DNA from: Bacillota bacterium
Lineage (GTDB): Bacteria; Bacillota; Clostridia; Oscillospirales; Acutalibacteraceae
Length of the DNA stretch: 19,289 nt
NCBI GenBank assembly: GCA_023397245.1
Contig: JAEWUH010000161.1
Coordinates: forward strand, 1 to 19,289
Reading direction: 5' to 3'
In this document: positions 1 through 6,898 of the stretch, in pieces
Numbering within the stretch: position 1 is the first letter of the stretch
How the letters are laid out: each line of letters opens with the position of its first letter
Program-made: the position numbers and the translations under genes
The notes under the pieces: generated by a model
What the model saw: the letters and a program-made list of their open reading frames with translations, nothing else
The model's database searches: none
Told to the model about the DNA's origin: nothing

Positions 1-192
1 GGCTACGGCTGCATGATGATCGGTGTTTTCACCAGCAAGGTAAAGTCCGAGCTGGACGATCTGGGCGGCAAGCTGGAAGTGAATTATACGCTTGATATCA
101 ATTCCAACTTATCGAGCATGAACGAAATCTATATTACCGTCAAGGAGGCAAACAGCAAAGATGTCAAAACTTGTGCTACAGGCAACCAATGA
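1..192 (+). CDS. DUF1934 (YwiB-like) beta-barrel protein, C-terminal part
   Basis: The reading frame is open from base 1 to a TGA at 190-192 and encodes the last 63 residues of a protein whose start lies outside the window. The visible part contains GVFTSKV, LEVNYTLDIN and a final charged tail; the pattern of an alternating beta strand ending in YTLDIN fits the C-terminus of DUF1934 proteins (B. subtilis YwiB type, a small calycin-like beta barrel of unknown function). Family members are commonly encoded directly before argS in Firmicutes, as here. The gene overlaps the start of argS by 32 bases, so the two are very likely co-transcribed and translationally coupled. The assignment rests on motif memory plus gene order, without a search. 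Confidence 0.72.
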   Translation, partial: GYGCMMIGVFTSKVKSELDDLGGKLEVNYTLDINSNLSSMNEIYITVKEANSKDVKTCATGNQ

Positions 193-1855
193 ACTGAGGG
201 ATACAATCGGTGCAGCATTCCGGCTTGCAATGGAACAGGGCGAGCTCCCGCAGGCGGAAGTGCCCGAATTTTCCATTGAGGTTCCGGGCGACCGCAGCCA
301 CGGCGACTGGGCGACAAACGCGGCGATGGTTTCGGCAAAGGCTTTCCGCCTTGCTCCCCGTAAGATCGCGGAGGTGATAACCGGCCGTCTTTCCCTGGAG
401 GGAACCTTTTTTGACCGCTTTGAAATTGCCGGCCCCGGTTTTATCAACTTTTTTCTGAGCAAAAGGTTTTATGTCGAAGTTCTGAAGGATATCCGGAAAT
501 GCGGCGCGCAGTACGGCCGCAGCGACTACGGCAAAAAGCAGAAAATCATGGTCGAGTTTGTTTCGGCGAACCCCACCGGCCCCATGCACATGGGCAACGC
601 GCGCGGCGGCGCGCTGGGCGACTGCCTGGCTTCCGTTCTGGACGCGGCGGGCTACGACGTATGGCGCGAATTCTACGTAAACGACGCGGGCAACCAGATT
701 GAAAAATTCGGCTGCTCCCTTGAGGCAAGATATTTGCAGATTTTCAAAGGCGAGGACGCGGTGGAATTCCCGGAGGACGGCTACCACGGCGAGGATATTA
801 AGGACCGTGCCGCGGAATTTGCGGAGATCAACGGCGACCGGTATGTAAACGCGGAGCCCGCTCTGCGGCAGAAAGCGCTGGTTACCTACGCGCTCCCGAA
901 GAACATTGAAAAGATGAAGGCCGACCTGAAAAAGTACCGCATCACTTATGACGAATGGTTCCTCGAAAGCCGCCTGCACAACGACGGCGAGCTGGAGGAA
1001 ACCATACAGCTTCTGAAGGACAAGGGCCTGACCTACGAAAAGGACGGCGCGCTCTGGTATAAGGCGACCGAATTCGGCGCGGAGAAGGACGAAGTTCTGG
1101 TGCGCCAGAACGGAAACCCCACCTATTTTTCGGCAGATATCGCCTACCACCGCAACAAGTTTGTCAAGCGCGGCTTTGAACGCTGCATCGACGTCTGGGG
1201 CGCGGACCACCACGGTCATGTGGCACGGATGAAGGGTGCGATGAACGCCGTGGGACTGGATGGCGATAAACTGGACGTCGTTCTCATCCAGCTGGTAAGG
1301 CTGGTCAAATCCGGCGAGGTCGTGCGTATGAGCAAGCGTACCGGCAAAGCGATTCAGCTTGCCGACCTGCTGGACGAAGTTCCGGTGGACGCGGCAAGAT
1401 TCTATTTCAACCAGCGCGAGGCAACCTCCCAGATGGATTTTGACCTTGATCTGGCCGTACAGCAGGATTCACAGAATCCCGTTTATTATGTACAGTACGC
1501 GCATGCGCGCATCTGCAGTATTTTTAAGGCGCTGGAAGCCGAGGGCATCCGCCCGCGCGACTGCACAGACAGCGAACTTGCTCTTCTGACCGAGCCCGAG
1601 GAGATTGAACTGGTCCGCCACCTTTCCGCCTATACCGGCGAAATCGTCACCGCGGCGCAGGATTACGACCCCGCGCGGATTACGCGCTATGTGATTACGC
1701 TGGCTACGCTGTTCCATAAATTTTACAATGCCTGCCGCGTGAAGGGCGAGGACGAGAGCCTGACCGCAGCAAGACTTTATCTCTGCGATGCGGTTTCCAC
1801 CGTCATCTGCAATGTACTTTCGATGTTCAACATCTCCGCGCCGGAGAGTATGTAA
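161..1855 (+). CDS. argS: Arginyl-tRNA synthetase
   Basis: Cytoplasmic class I aminoacyl-tRNA synthetase that charges tRNA-Arg with arginine using ATP. The 564-residue protein is the usual family length. The N-terminal tRNA D-arm-binding (Add1) domain covers about residues 1-100, ending in the GPGFINFFLS stretch. The Rossmann active site carries the HIGH-like signature HMGN at 143-146, preceded by FVSANPTGP, and the KMSKS-like loop is MSKR at 390-393. A helical DALR anticodon-binding domain occupies roughly 440-564, including YVQYAHARICSI. The start ATG at 161 follows AAGGAGG at 142-148 inside the preceding DUF1934 gene. The following methyltransferase gene begins 37 bases downstream on the same strand with no terminator visible between them, so read-through is likely. 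Confidence 0.97.
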   Translation: MSKLVLQATNELRDTIGAAFRLAMEQGELPQAEVPEFSIEVPGDRSHGDWATNAAMVSAKAFRLAPRKIAEVITGRLSLEGTFFDRFEIAGPGFINFFLSKRFYVEVLKDIRKCGAQYGRSDYGKKQKIMVEFVSANPTGPMHMGNARGGALGDCLASVLDAAGYDVWREFYVNDAGNQIEKFGCSLEARYLQIFKGEDAVEFPEDGYHGEDIKDRAAEFAEINGDRYVNAEPALRQKALVTYALPKNIEKMKADLKKYRITYDEWFLESRLHNDGELEETIQLLKDKGLTYEKDGALWYKATEFGAEKDEVLVRQNGNPTYFSADIAYHRNKFVKRGFERCIDVWGADHHGHVARMKGAMNAVGLDGDKLDVVLIQLVRLVKSGEVVRMSKRTGKAIQLADLLDEVPVDAARFYFNQREATSQMDFDLDLAVQQDSQNPVYYVQYAHARICSIFKALEAEGIRPRDCTDSELALLTEPEEIELVRHLSAYTGEIVTAAQDYDPARITRYVITLATLFHKFYNACRVKGEDESLTAARLYLCDAVSTVICNVLSMFNISAPESM

Positions 1856-1892
1856 GACCGCGGCGCGATTGTGATAGGAGCTATGAAAGAAA

Positions 1893-3119
1893 ATGAGCTT
1901 TCCTTTTAAGCTGCCCATGCTGCTGGACGGAGCGACGGCCACAAACCTGAGCGCCTGCGGCATGCCGGGCGGCGTATGTATGGAAAAATGGATACTGGAG
2001 CACCCCGAACCGCTGCTCAAGTTGCAGCGCGCGTTTATCGCAGCGGGCTCCCGGGCGGTGTACGCGCCCACCTTTGGGGCGAACCGCGCCTGCCTGAAGA
2101 ATTACGGGCTGGAAGACGAAACGGCGGAGCTGAACCGGCGGCTGGTTGCGCTTTCTCAGAGCGTTGCCAAACCCGCAGGGGTACTCGTCGGCGGGGATAT
2201 CAGCCCCACGGGGCTGTTTGTTCCTCCTTACGGGGAATCCGATTTTGACGATATCTACGATATTTACCGGGAGCAAATCCGCGCGCTGGACGAGGCGGGC
2301 GTAGATTTTCTGGTAATTGAGACGCAGACCTCACTTACCGATATGCGGGCGGCGGTGCTCGCGGCAAGAACGACCAATCTACCCGTTTTCGTGACCGTCA
2401 CGGTGGACGAAAGCGGCCATACCCTCACCGGGGGTTCCCTGCTGCCGGCCGTCATTACACTCCAGGCAATGGGCGTGGACGCAATCGGGCTCAACTGCTC
2501 CTTCGGCCCCGGGCCCATGCTGGAACAGGTTGAAAGCATTCTGCCGTATACAAGCGTACCGATCATCGCAAAGCCGAACGCCGGCGTACCCATGTGGGGC
2601 GCGCCCGGTAAAACCGTTCTTTCGCCTGAGGAGTTTGCCGACGAAATGCGCGTACTGCTCCGCGCGGGCGTAAAAATCGCGGGCGGCTGCTGCGGCGCCA
2701 CACCGGAACATATCCGGGCGCTTGCGCAGGCCATGCAGGATACCCCGCCGCGGGAGCCGCGGGAGGAACCCGACTGCGACGCCGCGGCAATCGAGCGCGA
2801 AGCATTCTTCCTCGGCGACAATATCGTGTTCAGCGAACCGCTCCAGTGCACCAGCCGGCTCGGCGAAGACCTCATCGATCTGGACGATGAGCGCGTCAAC
2901 GCGGCGCTGGTGGAGGTAACCAGCCTTGACGACGCGAAACTGCTGTGTGAAAGCAGCGCCATGACGCGCCTGCCCGTTGCCGTACACTGCGACAGCCTCA
3001 CCGTACTGGACGCCGCGCTGCGGTATTTTCAGGGCAGGCTGATTATTGACTCCGACTGTCTGATCGAAACCGAGCTGATCGAACCTCTCGCCTCAAAATA
3101 CGGCGCGATTATCTATTAA
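1893..3119 (+). CDS. Homocysteine S-methyltransferase family protein with a truncated pterin-binding-like tail
   Basis: A 408-residue protein. Residues about 8-282 form the homocysteine-binding TIM barrel of the MetH/Mmum family. LLDGATATNL opens the barrel, YAPTFGANR is at 58-65, and the zinc-thiolate ligands are C202 (in GLNCSFGP) and C266/C267 (in GGCCG). This domain binds zinc and homocysteine thiolate and accepts a methyl group to make methionine. After a proline-rich linker (about 284-294), residues 295-408 resemble the first half of a MetH folate (pterin-binding) domain: IEREAFFLGDN at 300-310 and VLDAALRYFQGRLIIDS at 371-387 match its strands, but the second half is absent and the protein stops. 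The likely methyl donor is therefore unclear. The start ATG at 1893 has GGAG at 1877-1880. It is probably co-transcribed with argS. Confidence 0.85.
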   Translation: MSFPFKLPMLLDGATATNLSACGMPGGVCMEKWILEHPEPLLKLQRAFIAAGSRAVYAPTFGANRACLKNYGLEDETAELNRRLVALSQSVAKPAGVLVGGDISPTGLFVPPYGESDFDDIYDIYREQIRALDEAGVDFLVIETQTSLTDMRAAVLAARTTNLPVFVTVTVDESGHTLTGGSLLPAVITLQAMGVDAIGLNCSFGPGPMLEQVESILPYTSVPIIAKPNAGVPMWGAPGKTVLSPEEFADEMRVLLRAGVKIAGGCCGATPEHIRALAQAMQDTPPREPREEPDCDAAAIEREAFFLGDNIVFSEPLQCTSRLGEDLIDLDDERVNAALVEVTSLDDAKLLCESSAMTRLPVAVHCDSLTVLDAALRYFQGRLIIDSDCLIETELIEPLASKYGAIIY

Positions 3120-3125
3120 CAACTA

Positions 3126-3169
3126 AAACGAGGACGCTTCCCGATGGAAGCGTCCTCGTTTCAAATTTT
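3126..3169. terminator. Strong bidirectional rho-independent terminator
   Basis: A perfect 16-bp stem pairs 3126-3141 with 3146-3161 across a CGAT loop. On the plus strand it is followed by the T-rich stretch CAAATTTT. On the minus strand it is followed by TTTAGTT. It lies between the convergent methyltransferase (plus) and flavodoxin (minus) genes and probably serves both. Confidence 0.9.
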
Positions 3170-3201
3170 CAACAGATGGCCGACTTGGCTCTCAACCCGT
3201 T

Positions 3202-3693
3202 TTACGCGCTCTGCGCCGCTTTTTGAACGGCCTGTGCGAGCTTTGTAATATTTTCCTCCAGAATATGCGGCGCGGCCTTCTGCCCGTCCGGAGATTTTGA
3301 AACCATTTTTGCTATGAACTTATCCATACCGTGCAGCCGGTCAATGTTCATCTCGCCGCCGAAGCATTCATAGCTTACCGCGCCGGCGAGCAGCTCTTTC
3401 GCAAAATTTGTTTCAAACAGCTGCGGCGCGCTTTCCGCAGTACCGCAGCAAATAAAGTAAGCCGCCTTTTTCGCCCGGAGCCCCGCCGCGTTCTGTAAAA
3501 GGAACGCCTTCGCTTTTTTGTGGAGCTGCCCCATCCGGATGGAGCCGCCGATTACGATGGCATCGTAAGCTTCGATCTCCGGCGTCTCACGGTTCAGATC
3601 GGCCAGAACCGCGCCGGGCAGCTTCTCCCGGAGCAGCTTTGCACATTTCTCCGTGGTTCCGGACTTCCCCGCATGGGCAATTAAGATTTTCAT
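3202..3693 (-). CDS. Flavodoxin-domain protein (HemG/flavodoxin-5-like)
   Basis: A 163-residue cytoplasmic protein with a flavodoxin-like alpha/beta fold. The N-terminus MKILIAHAGKSGTTEKCA carries the FMN phosphate-binding loop after the first strand (usually T-x-T/S-G-x-T). AYDAIVIGGSIRMGQLHKKA is the second conserved block, typical of the protoporphyrinogen-oxidase HemG-like flavodoxins, and AAYFICCGTAES supplies the third FMN-contact region. Role: probably an FMN-dependent electron carrier or oxidoreductase; the substrate is not predictable. A longer in-frame ORF reaches 3837, but ATG 3693 is preceded by the purine-rich CGGGGGATT, and the extension overlaps the upstream gene and looks like non-protein sequence, so 3693 is the chosen start. 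It is the last gene of a three-gene minus-strand unit. Confidence 0.83.
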   Translation of the reverse strand: MKILIAHAGKSGTTEKCAKLLREKLPGAVLADLNRETPEIEAYDAIVIGGSIRMGQLHKKAKAFLLQNAAGLRAKKAAYFICCGTAESAPQLFETNFAKELLAGAVSYECFGGEMNIDRLHGMDKFIAKMVSKSPDGQKAAPHILEENITKLAQAVQKAAQSA

Positions 3694-3715
3694 TATAATC
3701 CCCCGTTCTATGTAT

Positions 3716-4051
3716 TTATTTCCAGGTTTCCCATACCTCCGGCTTGTAGCCGACCGTGGCCTGTTTTCCGTTGCGCACGACCGGCGTTTTGAACAGTTTG
3801 GGATTTTCGAGCAGCTTCGCCTCTTTGTCGCTTTCATAGGCGAGGTATTTCAGCAGCGCGGCATCCGACAATTTTTCGTCTACCAGCGCGTCCAGACCGC
3901 CGACCGCCGCTTTTACGGAGCCGAATTCGCCCTTGCTCATGCCGTATTTCGCCACGTCGATGCTCTGGAACTTAATCCCCCGCTCCTTAAACCAGCGCTC
4001 CGCCCTTTTGGCATCAAAGCATTTTGATTTTCCGAATATTTGTATATTCAT
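3716..4051 (-). CDS. ArsC/Spx-family thioredoxin-fold protein
   Basis: A 111-residue protein of the arsenate reductase-like (ArsC/Spx/YffB) family. The N-terminus MNIQIFGKSKCFDAKRAERW holds the single active-site cysteine C11 at the usual CxxxKKA-type position. There is no CxxC, unlike Spx. Other family features are FKERGIKFQSIDV, GGLDALVDE and LFKTPVVRNGKQATVGYKPEVW near the C-terminus, where the family normally has a conserved arginine (VVR). It probably acts in thiol or oxyanion chemistry, but true arsenate reductase activity cannot be claimed from sequence. The start ATG at 4051 is one base past the TGA of the DUF1653 gene, with GGAG just before, so translation is likely coupled. Longer upstream reading in this frame overlaps the DUF1653 gene and was discarded. 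Confidence 0.86.
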   Translation of the reverse strand: MNIQIFGKSKCFDAKRAERWFKERGIKFQSIDVAKYGMSKGEFGSVKAAVGGLDALVDEKLSDAALLKYLAYESDKEAKLLENPKLFKTPVVRNGKQATVGYKPEVWETWK

Positions 4052-4052
4052 G

Positions 4053-4268
4053 TCATTCTCCGATATAGCTAAACCTTTGATACGTTTTCCCGTCGCGCTC
4101 CACCGTTTCGTTCCACATGGAGGCGGGGCGCACCCAGATGCCGCGCTCGCCGTAAAGCGCCTGATAAACCACCATCGGCTCCAGCGTTTCGGAATGCCTC
4201 GCCAGATACAGCACTCTGTATTCGTTTCCCTTAAAATGGCGGTAAAGTCCCGCCCTGATTTCTTCCAT
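4053..4268 (-). CDS. DUF1653 family small protein
   Basis: A 71-residue protein opening MEEIRAGLYRHFKGNEYRVL and containing the family hallmarks GxYRHFKG, ARHSETLEPMVVYQALYG and GIWVRPASMW. These identify DUF1653, a short beta-rich SH3-like domain of unknown function found across bacteria. I chose ATG 4268 because AGGGGGT sits eight bases upstream. The longer in-frame start at 4343 would lie within the leader just downstream of the promoter and adds sequence unlike the family. It is the promoter-proximal gene of the unit with the ArsC/Spx-like and flavodoxin-like genes. The context suggests a shared stress or redox setting, but no function can be stated. Confidence 0.86.
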   Translation of the reverse strand: MEEIRAGLYRHFKGNEYRVLYLARHSETLEPMVVYQALYGERGIWVRPASMWNETVERDGKTYQRFSYIGE

Positions 4269-4351
4269 TCTGTACCCCCTGCTCTTTTCGTATTGAAGGC
4301 CGCGCCGATTTTTAAAAGCCGCGGCAAATTTCGCATTCAGCAAACCTTTTG

Positions 4352-4370
4352 TTATGATATTATACCATAA
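4352..4370. promoter_or_regulatory. Near-perfect 19-bp palindrome over a -10 element (candidate operator)
   Basis: The sequence TTATGATATTATACCATAA reads almost identically on both strands: 8 of 9 base pairs match around the central T at 4361. It completely covers the minus-strand -10 box of the DUF1653 unit, an ideal place for a repressor. AT-rich promoters can form such palindromes by chance. Confidence 0.4.
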
Positions 4371-4386
4371 AACAGTCCGGTGAAAA
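4359..4386 (-). promoter_or_regulatory. Extended -10 promoter for the DUF1653-arsC-like-flavodoxin unit
   Basis: Reading the minus strand: TTTTCA (4386-4381), 16 bases, then TATAAT (4364-4359), preceded by TGG, which makes an extended -10. It lies about 90 bases upstream of the DUF1653 start. The perfect TATAAT and TGn motif make it a convincing sigma-A promoter. Confidence 0.65.
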
Positions 4387-4412
4387 GCTTCATTTTATAT
4401 TTCCGCGAAAGG

Positions 4413-4441
4413 TTGTATGAAATCAAGCGTGCGGTTATAAT
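4413..4441 (+). promoter_or_regulatory. Candidate promoter for the glyoxalase-like gene
   Basis: TTGTAT (4413-4418), a 17-base spacer and a perfect TATAAT (4436-4441). The gene starts 113 bases further on at 4554. The -35 is weak beyond TTG. It is oriented divergently from the promoter of the DUF1653 unit. Confidence 0.5.
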
Positions 4442-4553
4442 ATTTATCAGGCTGCCGATAAAGTCGCGCAACCGTAAAATTGCGTTGCTCCCTTTCCCGA
4501 CACCTGACTGTTTTGGATACTTTATCATGTTTTGTATTATGGGAGGTATTTTT

Positions 4554-4916
4554 ATGAGTGCAAAATTTCTTCATACCAATTTCAACGTGTTAAATCTGGA
4601 CAAAAGCATCGCTTTCTACAACCAGGCGCTCGGTCTGAACGAGGTTCGGCGGAAAAACGCTGCAGACGGTTCTTTTACCATTGTGTTCCTGAGCGACGGA
4701 AAAAGCGATTACCTGCTTGAACTGACCTGGCTGCGCGACCGCAGGGAGCCATATAACCTCGGCGACAACGAAATTCACATCGCGTTTCAGGTGGAGGATA
4801 AGAAGAAAGCTTATGAACTTCACAAACAGATGGGCTGCATCTGCTACGAAAACCATGATATGGATTTGTATTTTATATCCGACCCGGACGGCTACTGGGT
4901 GGAAATTCTGGACTGA
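4554..4916 (+). CDS. Glyoxalase I-like VOC metalloprotein
   Basis: A 120-residue single-domain vicinal oxygen chelate protein. All four metal ligands expected of glyoxalase I are in place: H7 (LHTNFNV), E56 (YLLELTW), H75 (NEIHIAF) and E117 (YWVEILD). NLDKSIAFYNQALG and SDPDGYWVEI are the typical beta-alpha-beta signatures. The likely role is isomerisation of a hemithioacetal formed from methylglyoxal and a thiol to a lactoyl-thiol ester, detoxifying methylglyoxal in the cytoplasm. Because clostridia often lack glutathione, the thiol cofactor is open. The start ATG 4554 is set by GGGAGG at 4541-4546. An upstream in-frame extension to 4380 runs through the promoter region and is not protein-like. 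It appears to be monocistronic. Confidence 0.88.
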   Translation: MSAKFLHTNFNVLNLDKSIAFYNQALGLNEVRRKNAADGSFTIVFLSDGKSDYLLELTWLRDRREPYNLGDNEIHIAFQVEDKKKAYELHKQMGCICYENHDMDLYFISDPDGYWVEILD

Positions 4917-5052
4917 TGGTTTGCACCGATTTAAAGCAATAAAATTTGCATTTCCGCTTGCCATGCGCTGCAGATTTACGGTTTTTTTCTTTCCACATGT
5001 GTGCAATATGCAGGAAATTCTTCAGATTGCTTCAAAAAATTGCCCGTTTCGG

Positions 5053-5081
5053 TTGACATTTAAAATCACATTATATATACT
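5053..5081 (+). promoter_or_regulatory. Near-consensus upstream promoter P1
   Basis: A perfect TTGACA (5053-5058), an ideal 17-base spacer, and TATACT (5076-5081). The expected transcription start is near 5088, only about 13 bases before the hairpin at 5101. It is the best -35/-10 pair in the window by eye. Confidence 0.7.
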
Positions 5082-5100
5082 TAAACTACTTTTATGGCAA

Positions 5101-5137
5101 GGGCGCTGCAGAATGAAAAAATGGAGCGCCCGTTTTT
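5101..5137 (+). terminator. Hairpin plus T-tract between tandem promoters (terminator or attenuator)
   Basis: GGGCGCT (5101-5107) pairs with AGCGCCC (5125-5131), with two further pairs inside a G-G mismatch, followed by GTTTTT (5132-5137). A transcript from P1 would be about 50 nt if terminated here. It may block P1 transcripts from entering the importer operon, or act as a conditional attenuator. Confidence 0.62.
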
Positions 5138-5153
5138 CATTTCAGCAAGCCCT

Positions 5154-5186
5154 TTATAAATTTCAAGACTAATTTGAAATTTATAA
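5154..5186. repeat. Perfect 13-bp inverted repeat, candidate operator of the importer operon
   Basis: The left arm TTATAAATTTCAA (5154-5166) and right arm TTGAAATTTATAA (5174-5186) are exact reverse complements separated by 7 bases (GACTAAT). The first six bases of the right arm are the -35 box of promoter P2. Position and perfection suggest a dimeric regulator site; the regulator is unknown. Confidence 0.6.
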
Positions 5187-5202
5187 TTCATAGTAGTATT
5201 AT
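5174..5202 (+). promoter_or_regulatory. Promoter P2 directly upstream of the ABC importer operon
   Basis: TTGAAA (5174-5179), a 17-base spacer, TATTAT (5197-5202). Transcription would start near 5209, leaving a short leader that contains the ribosome site GGAGGG (5215-5220) before ATG 5227. The -35 lies in the right arm of the 13-bp inverted repeat. Confidence 0.68.
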
Positions 5203-5226
5203 GAGTATATTATTGGAGGGTAAATT

Positions 5227-6873
5227 ATGAAGAAGAGATTTACGGCAGTCCTGTCGCTGATACTGATGTGCGCGACCATACTGACCGCGTGCGGAAATTC
5301 CGGCGCAGGCCAGACCGCTTCCGGCGCACAGAGCGCGGGCAAGACTTCCGCACCGGCGGACAGCTATTTAAATGTTTCCATGGGTTCCGACGAAAACCCG
5401 ACCACTCTGGATGTACAGAAAACCACGGAGTATTACGGCGTTCCGTTAAATATTTTTGACCGTCTGGTGGAGTGCCAGACAGTGGACAACCAGACGAAAA
5501 TCGTTCCCGGTCTGGCGGAATCCTGGGAAATTTCCAAGGATGGCCTCACCTATACATTCCACATCAAAAAGGGCGTAAAATTCAGCAATGGCGAAGAGCT
5601 CAAGGCCGACGACGTTGTGTTTACCGTAAACCGCATGATGGATCCGAATACCAAAGCGGACAATACGGACGTTTTTAACATGATCAAGGGCGCGCAGGAT
5701 GTTTTTGACGGCAAGGCCAAAACCGTAGCGGGCATTAAAGCGGTGGACGATTACACCGTGCAGATGACGCTGGAAAGCGCGTTTGCGCCGTTCCTCGCCA
5801 ATCTTGCGGTTCCGGGCGCTTCCATCTACAACCGCAAGGCCACGGAAGCCGCGGGCGACAAATTCGGCATTGACCCGGCCTCCACCGTGGGAACCGGTCC
5901 GTTCTCCGTAAAGAGCTGGACGGTAAACAGCGAAATCCTCTTAGTTAAAAACGCGAACTACTTCAAGGGTGCTCCCAAGCTGGAGGGTGTCCGTTTCAAG
6001 ATCGTGACCGACGCGAACACGGCAAAAATGATGTTTGAAAACGGAGAGTTGGACGTATTCGATACCGCCGGTTCCCGTTCTCAGATTTCCTACTTCAAGA
6101 AGAGCGACAAATGGAAGAACAATATTGTCAGCGGTCCTATCGCGGGTATTTATTACTACGCATTCAACGAATCCGTCAAGCCGCTTGACAATGTGAAAGT
6201 CCGCAAAGCCCTTCAGATGGCGATTGACCGCAAGAGCATTCTGGATCAGATGTACGACGGCGAAGGCGTAGTCGCCAACACCATTGTTCCGAGCGATATT
6301 CTCGGCTACAACAAGGACGCAAAGGAAATCAAATACGATACTGCGGCGGCAAAACAGCTGCTGGCGGATGCCGGTTATTCCAACGGCTTTGACCTTGAAA
6401 TCTTCCAGGCCAACGACAGCGCGGAAACGCTGCAGTGCAATCAGGTTATCCAGTCGCTGCTCGGGCAAATCGGAGTCAAGGTAAAGATCACCCAGCTTGA
6501 CAAAGCCACCTACCTCGCCAAGAGGAAGGACGGCGGGCTGATGATGTATCAGGGTAACTGGTCGGCAGACTACAACGATCCCGACAACTTCCTTTACACC
6601 TTCTTCTCTGCCAAGAACATCAAGGTGCGTTCCCTCAACTACACCAACAAGCAGGTAATGGACGACCTTGAAAAAGCAAGAACCATGGTCGATCAGGACG
6701 CGCGTATCAAGCTCTACCAGAGCTGCGAGCAGACGATCCTGCAGGACGACGCGGCGTTCCTGCCGATGTACCAGCTGAACCATATCTTTGTGGTCAACAG
6801 CCGCGTAAAAGACTTTAAGGTTTCCTGGAACGGCTGGTCAAGCATGTCTTATTACGGAATCAGCATTGCATAA
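5227..6873 (+). CDS. Peptide/nickel-type ABC transporter substrate-binding lipoprotein (family 5)
   Basis: A 548-residue extracellular solute-binding protein. The N-terminus is a lipoprotein signal peptide: MKKR, a hydrophobic core, then the lipobox LTAC with the lipidated cysteine C22, followed by a Gly/Ser/Ala-rich linker to about residue 45. The mature part has the family 5 (DppA/OppA) pattern: LAESWEISKDGLTYTFHIKKGVKFSNG, ADDVVFTVNRMMD, DNVKVRKALQMAIDRKSI and QSLLGQIGVKVKI. It captures ligand at the outer membrane surface and delivers it to the permeases encoded next. The pattern is nearer DppA/GsiB than the larger OppA group, so di/tripeptides are plausible, but haem, nickel chelates or glutathione-like ligands cannot be excluded. 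The start is set by GGAGGG at 5215-5220. It is the first gene of the five-gene operon. Confidence 0.92.
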   Translation: MKKRFTAVLSLILMCATILTACGNSGAGQTASGAQSAGKTSAPADSYLNVSMGSDENPTTLDVQKTTEYYGVPLNIFDRLVECQTVDNQTKIVPGLAESWEISKDGLTYTFHIKKGVKFSNGEELKADDVVFTVNRMMDPNTKADNTDVFNMIKGAQDVFDGKAKTVAGIKAVDDYTVQMTLESAFAPFLANLAVPGASIYNRKATEAAGDKFGIDPASTVGTGPFSVKSWTVNSEILLVKNANYFKGAPKLEGVRFKIVTDANTAKMMFENGELDVFDTAGSRSQISYFKKSDKWKNNIVSGPIAGIYYYAFNESVKPLDNVKVRKALQMAIDRKSILDQMYDGEGVVANTIVPSDILGYNKDAKEIKYDTAAAKQLLADAGYSNGFDLEIFQANDSAETLQCNQVIQSLLGQIGVKVKITQLDKATYLAKRKDGGLMMYQGNWSADYNDPDNFLYTFFSAKNIKVRSLNYTNKQVMDDLEKARTMVDQDARIKLYQSCEQTILQDDAAFLPMYQLNHIFVVNSRVKDFKVSWNGWSSMSYYGISIA

Positions 6874-6898
6874 AATACAATCATAATAAAGCTGGATG

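Larger units (their letters stand above)
4917..5226. other. 310-base intergenic regulatory region ahead of the ABC importer
   Basis: There is no credible protein gene. The first ~135 bases (4917-5052) are AT-rich with weak short inverted repeats, and I see no clear terminator for the glyoxalase gene. From 5053 on the region is dense in signals, listed separately: a consensus-like promoter, a terminator-like hairpin, a perfect 13-bp inverted repeat and a second promoter. Confidence 0.7.

Noticed and set aside
176..1219. 347-codon minus-strand frame within argS
   Set aside because: Fully antisense to argS, with no start signal and no recognisable domain.
4380..4553. N-terminal extension of the glyoxalase-like protein
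   Set aside because: It would run through the predicted promoter, is unlike the VOC family, and a strong GGGAGG precedes ATG 4554.
4917..5052. Possible terminator of the glyoxalase gene (T-run at about 4981-4987 and weak GCAAT/ATTGC pairing)
   Set aside because: No stable GC stem precedes the T-run, and the later stem is interrupted and not followed by a T-tract.
5094..5159. 21-codon leader ORF running through the hairpin downstream of P1
   Set aside because: No ribosome binding site and only a few bases from the expected transcript start. It has no run of regulatory codons of the kind found in attenuation leader peptides.
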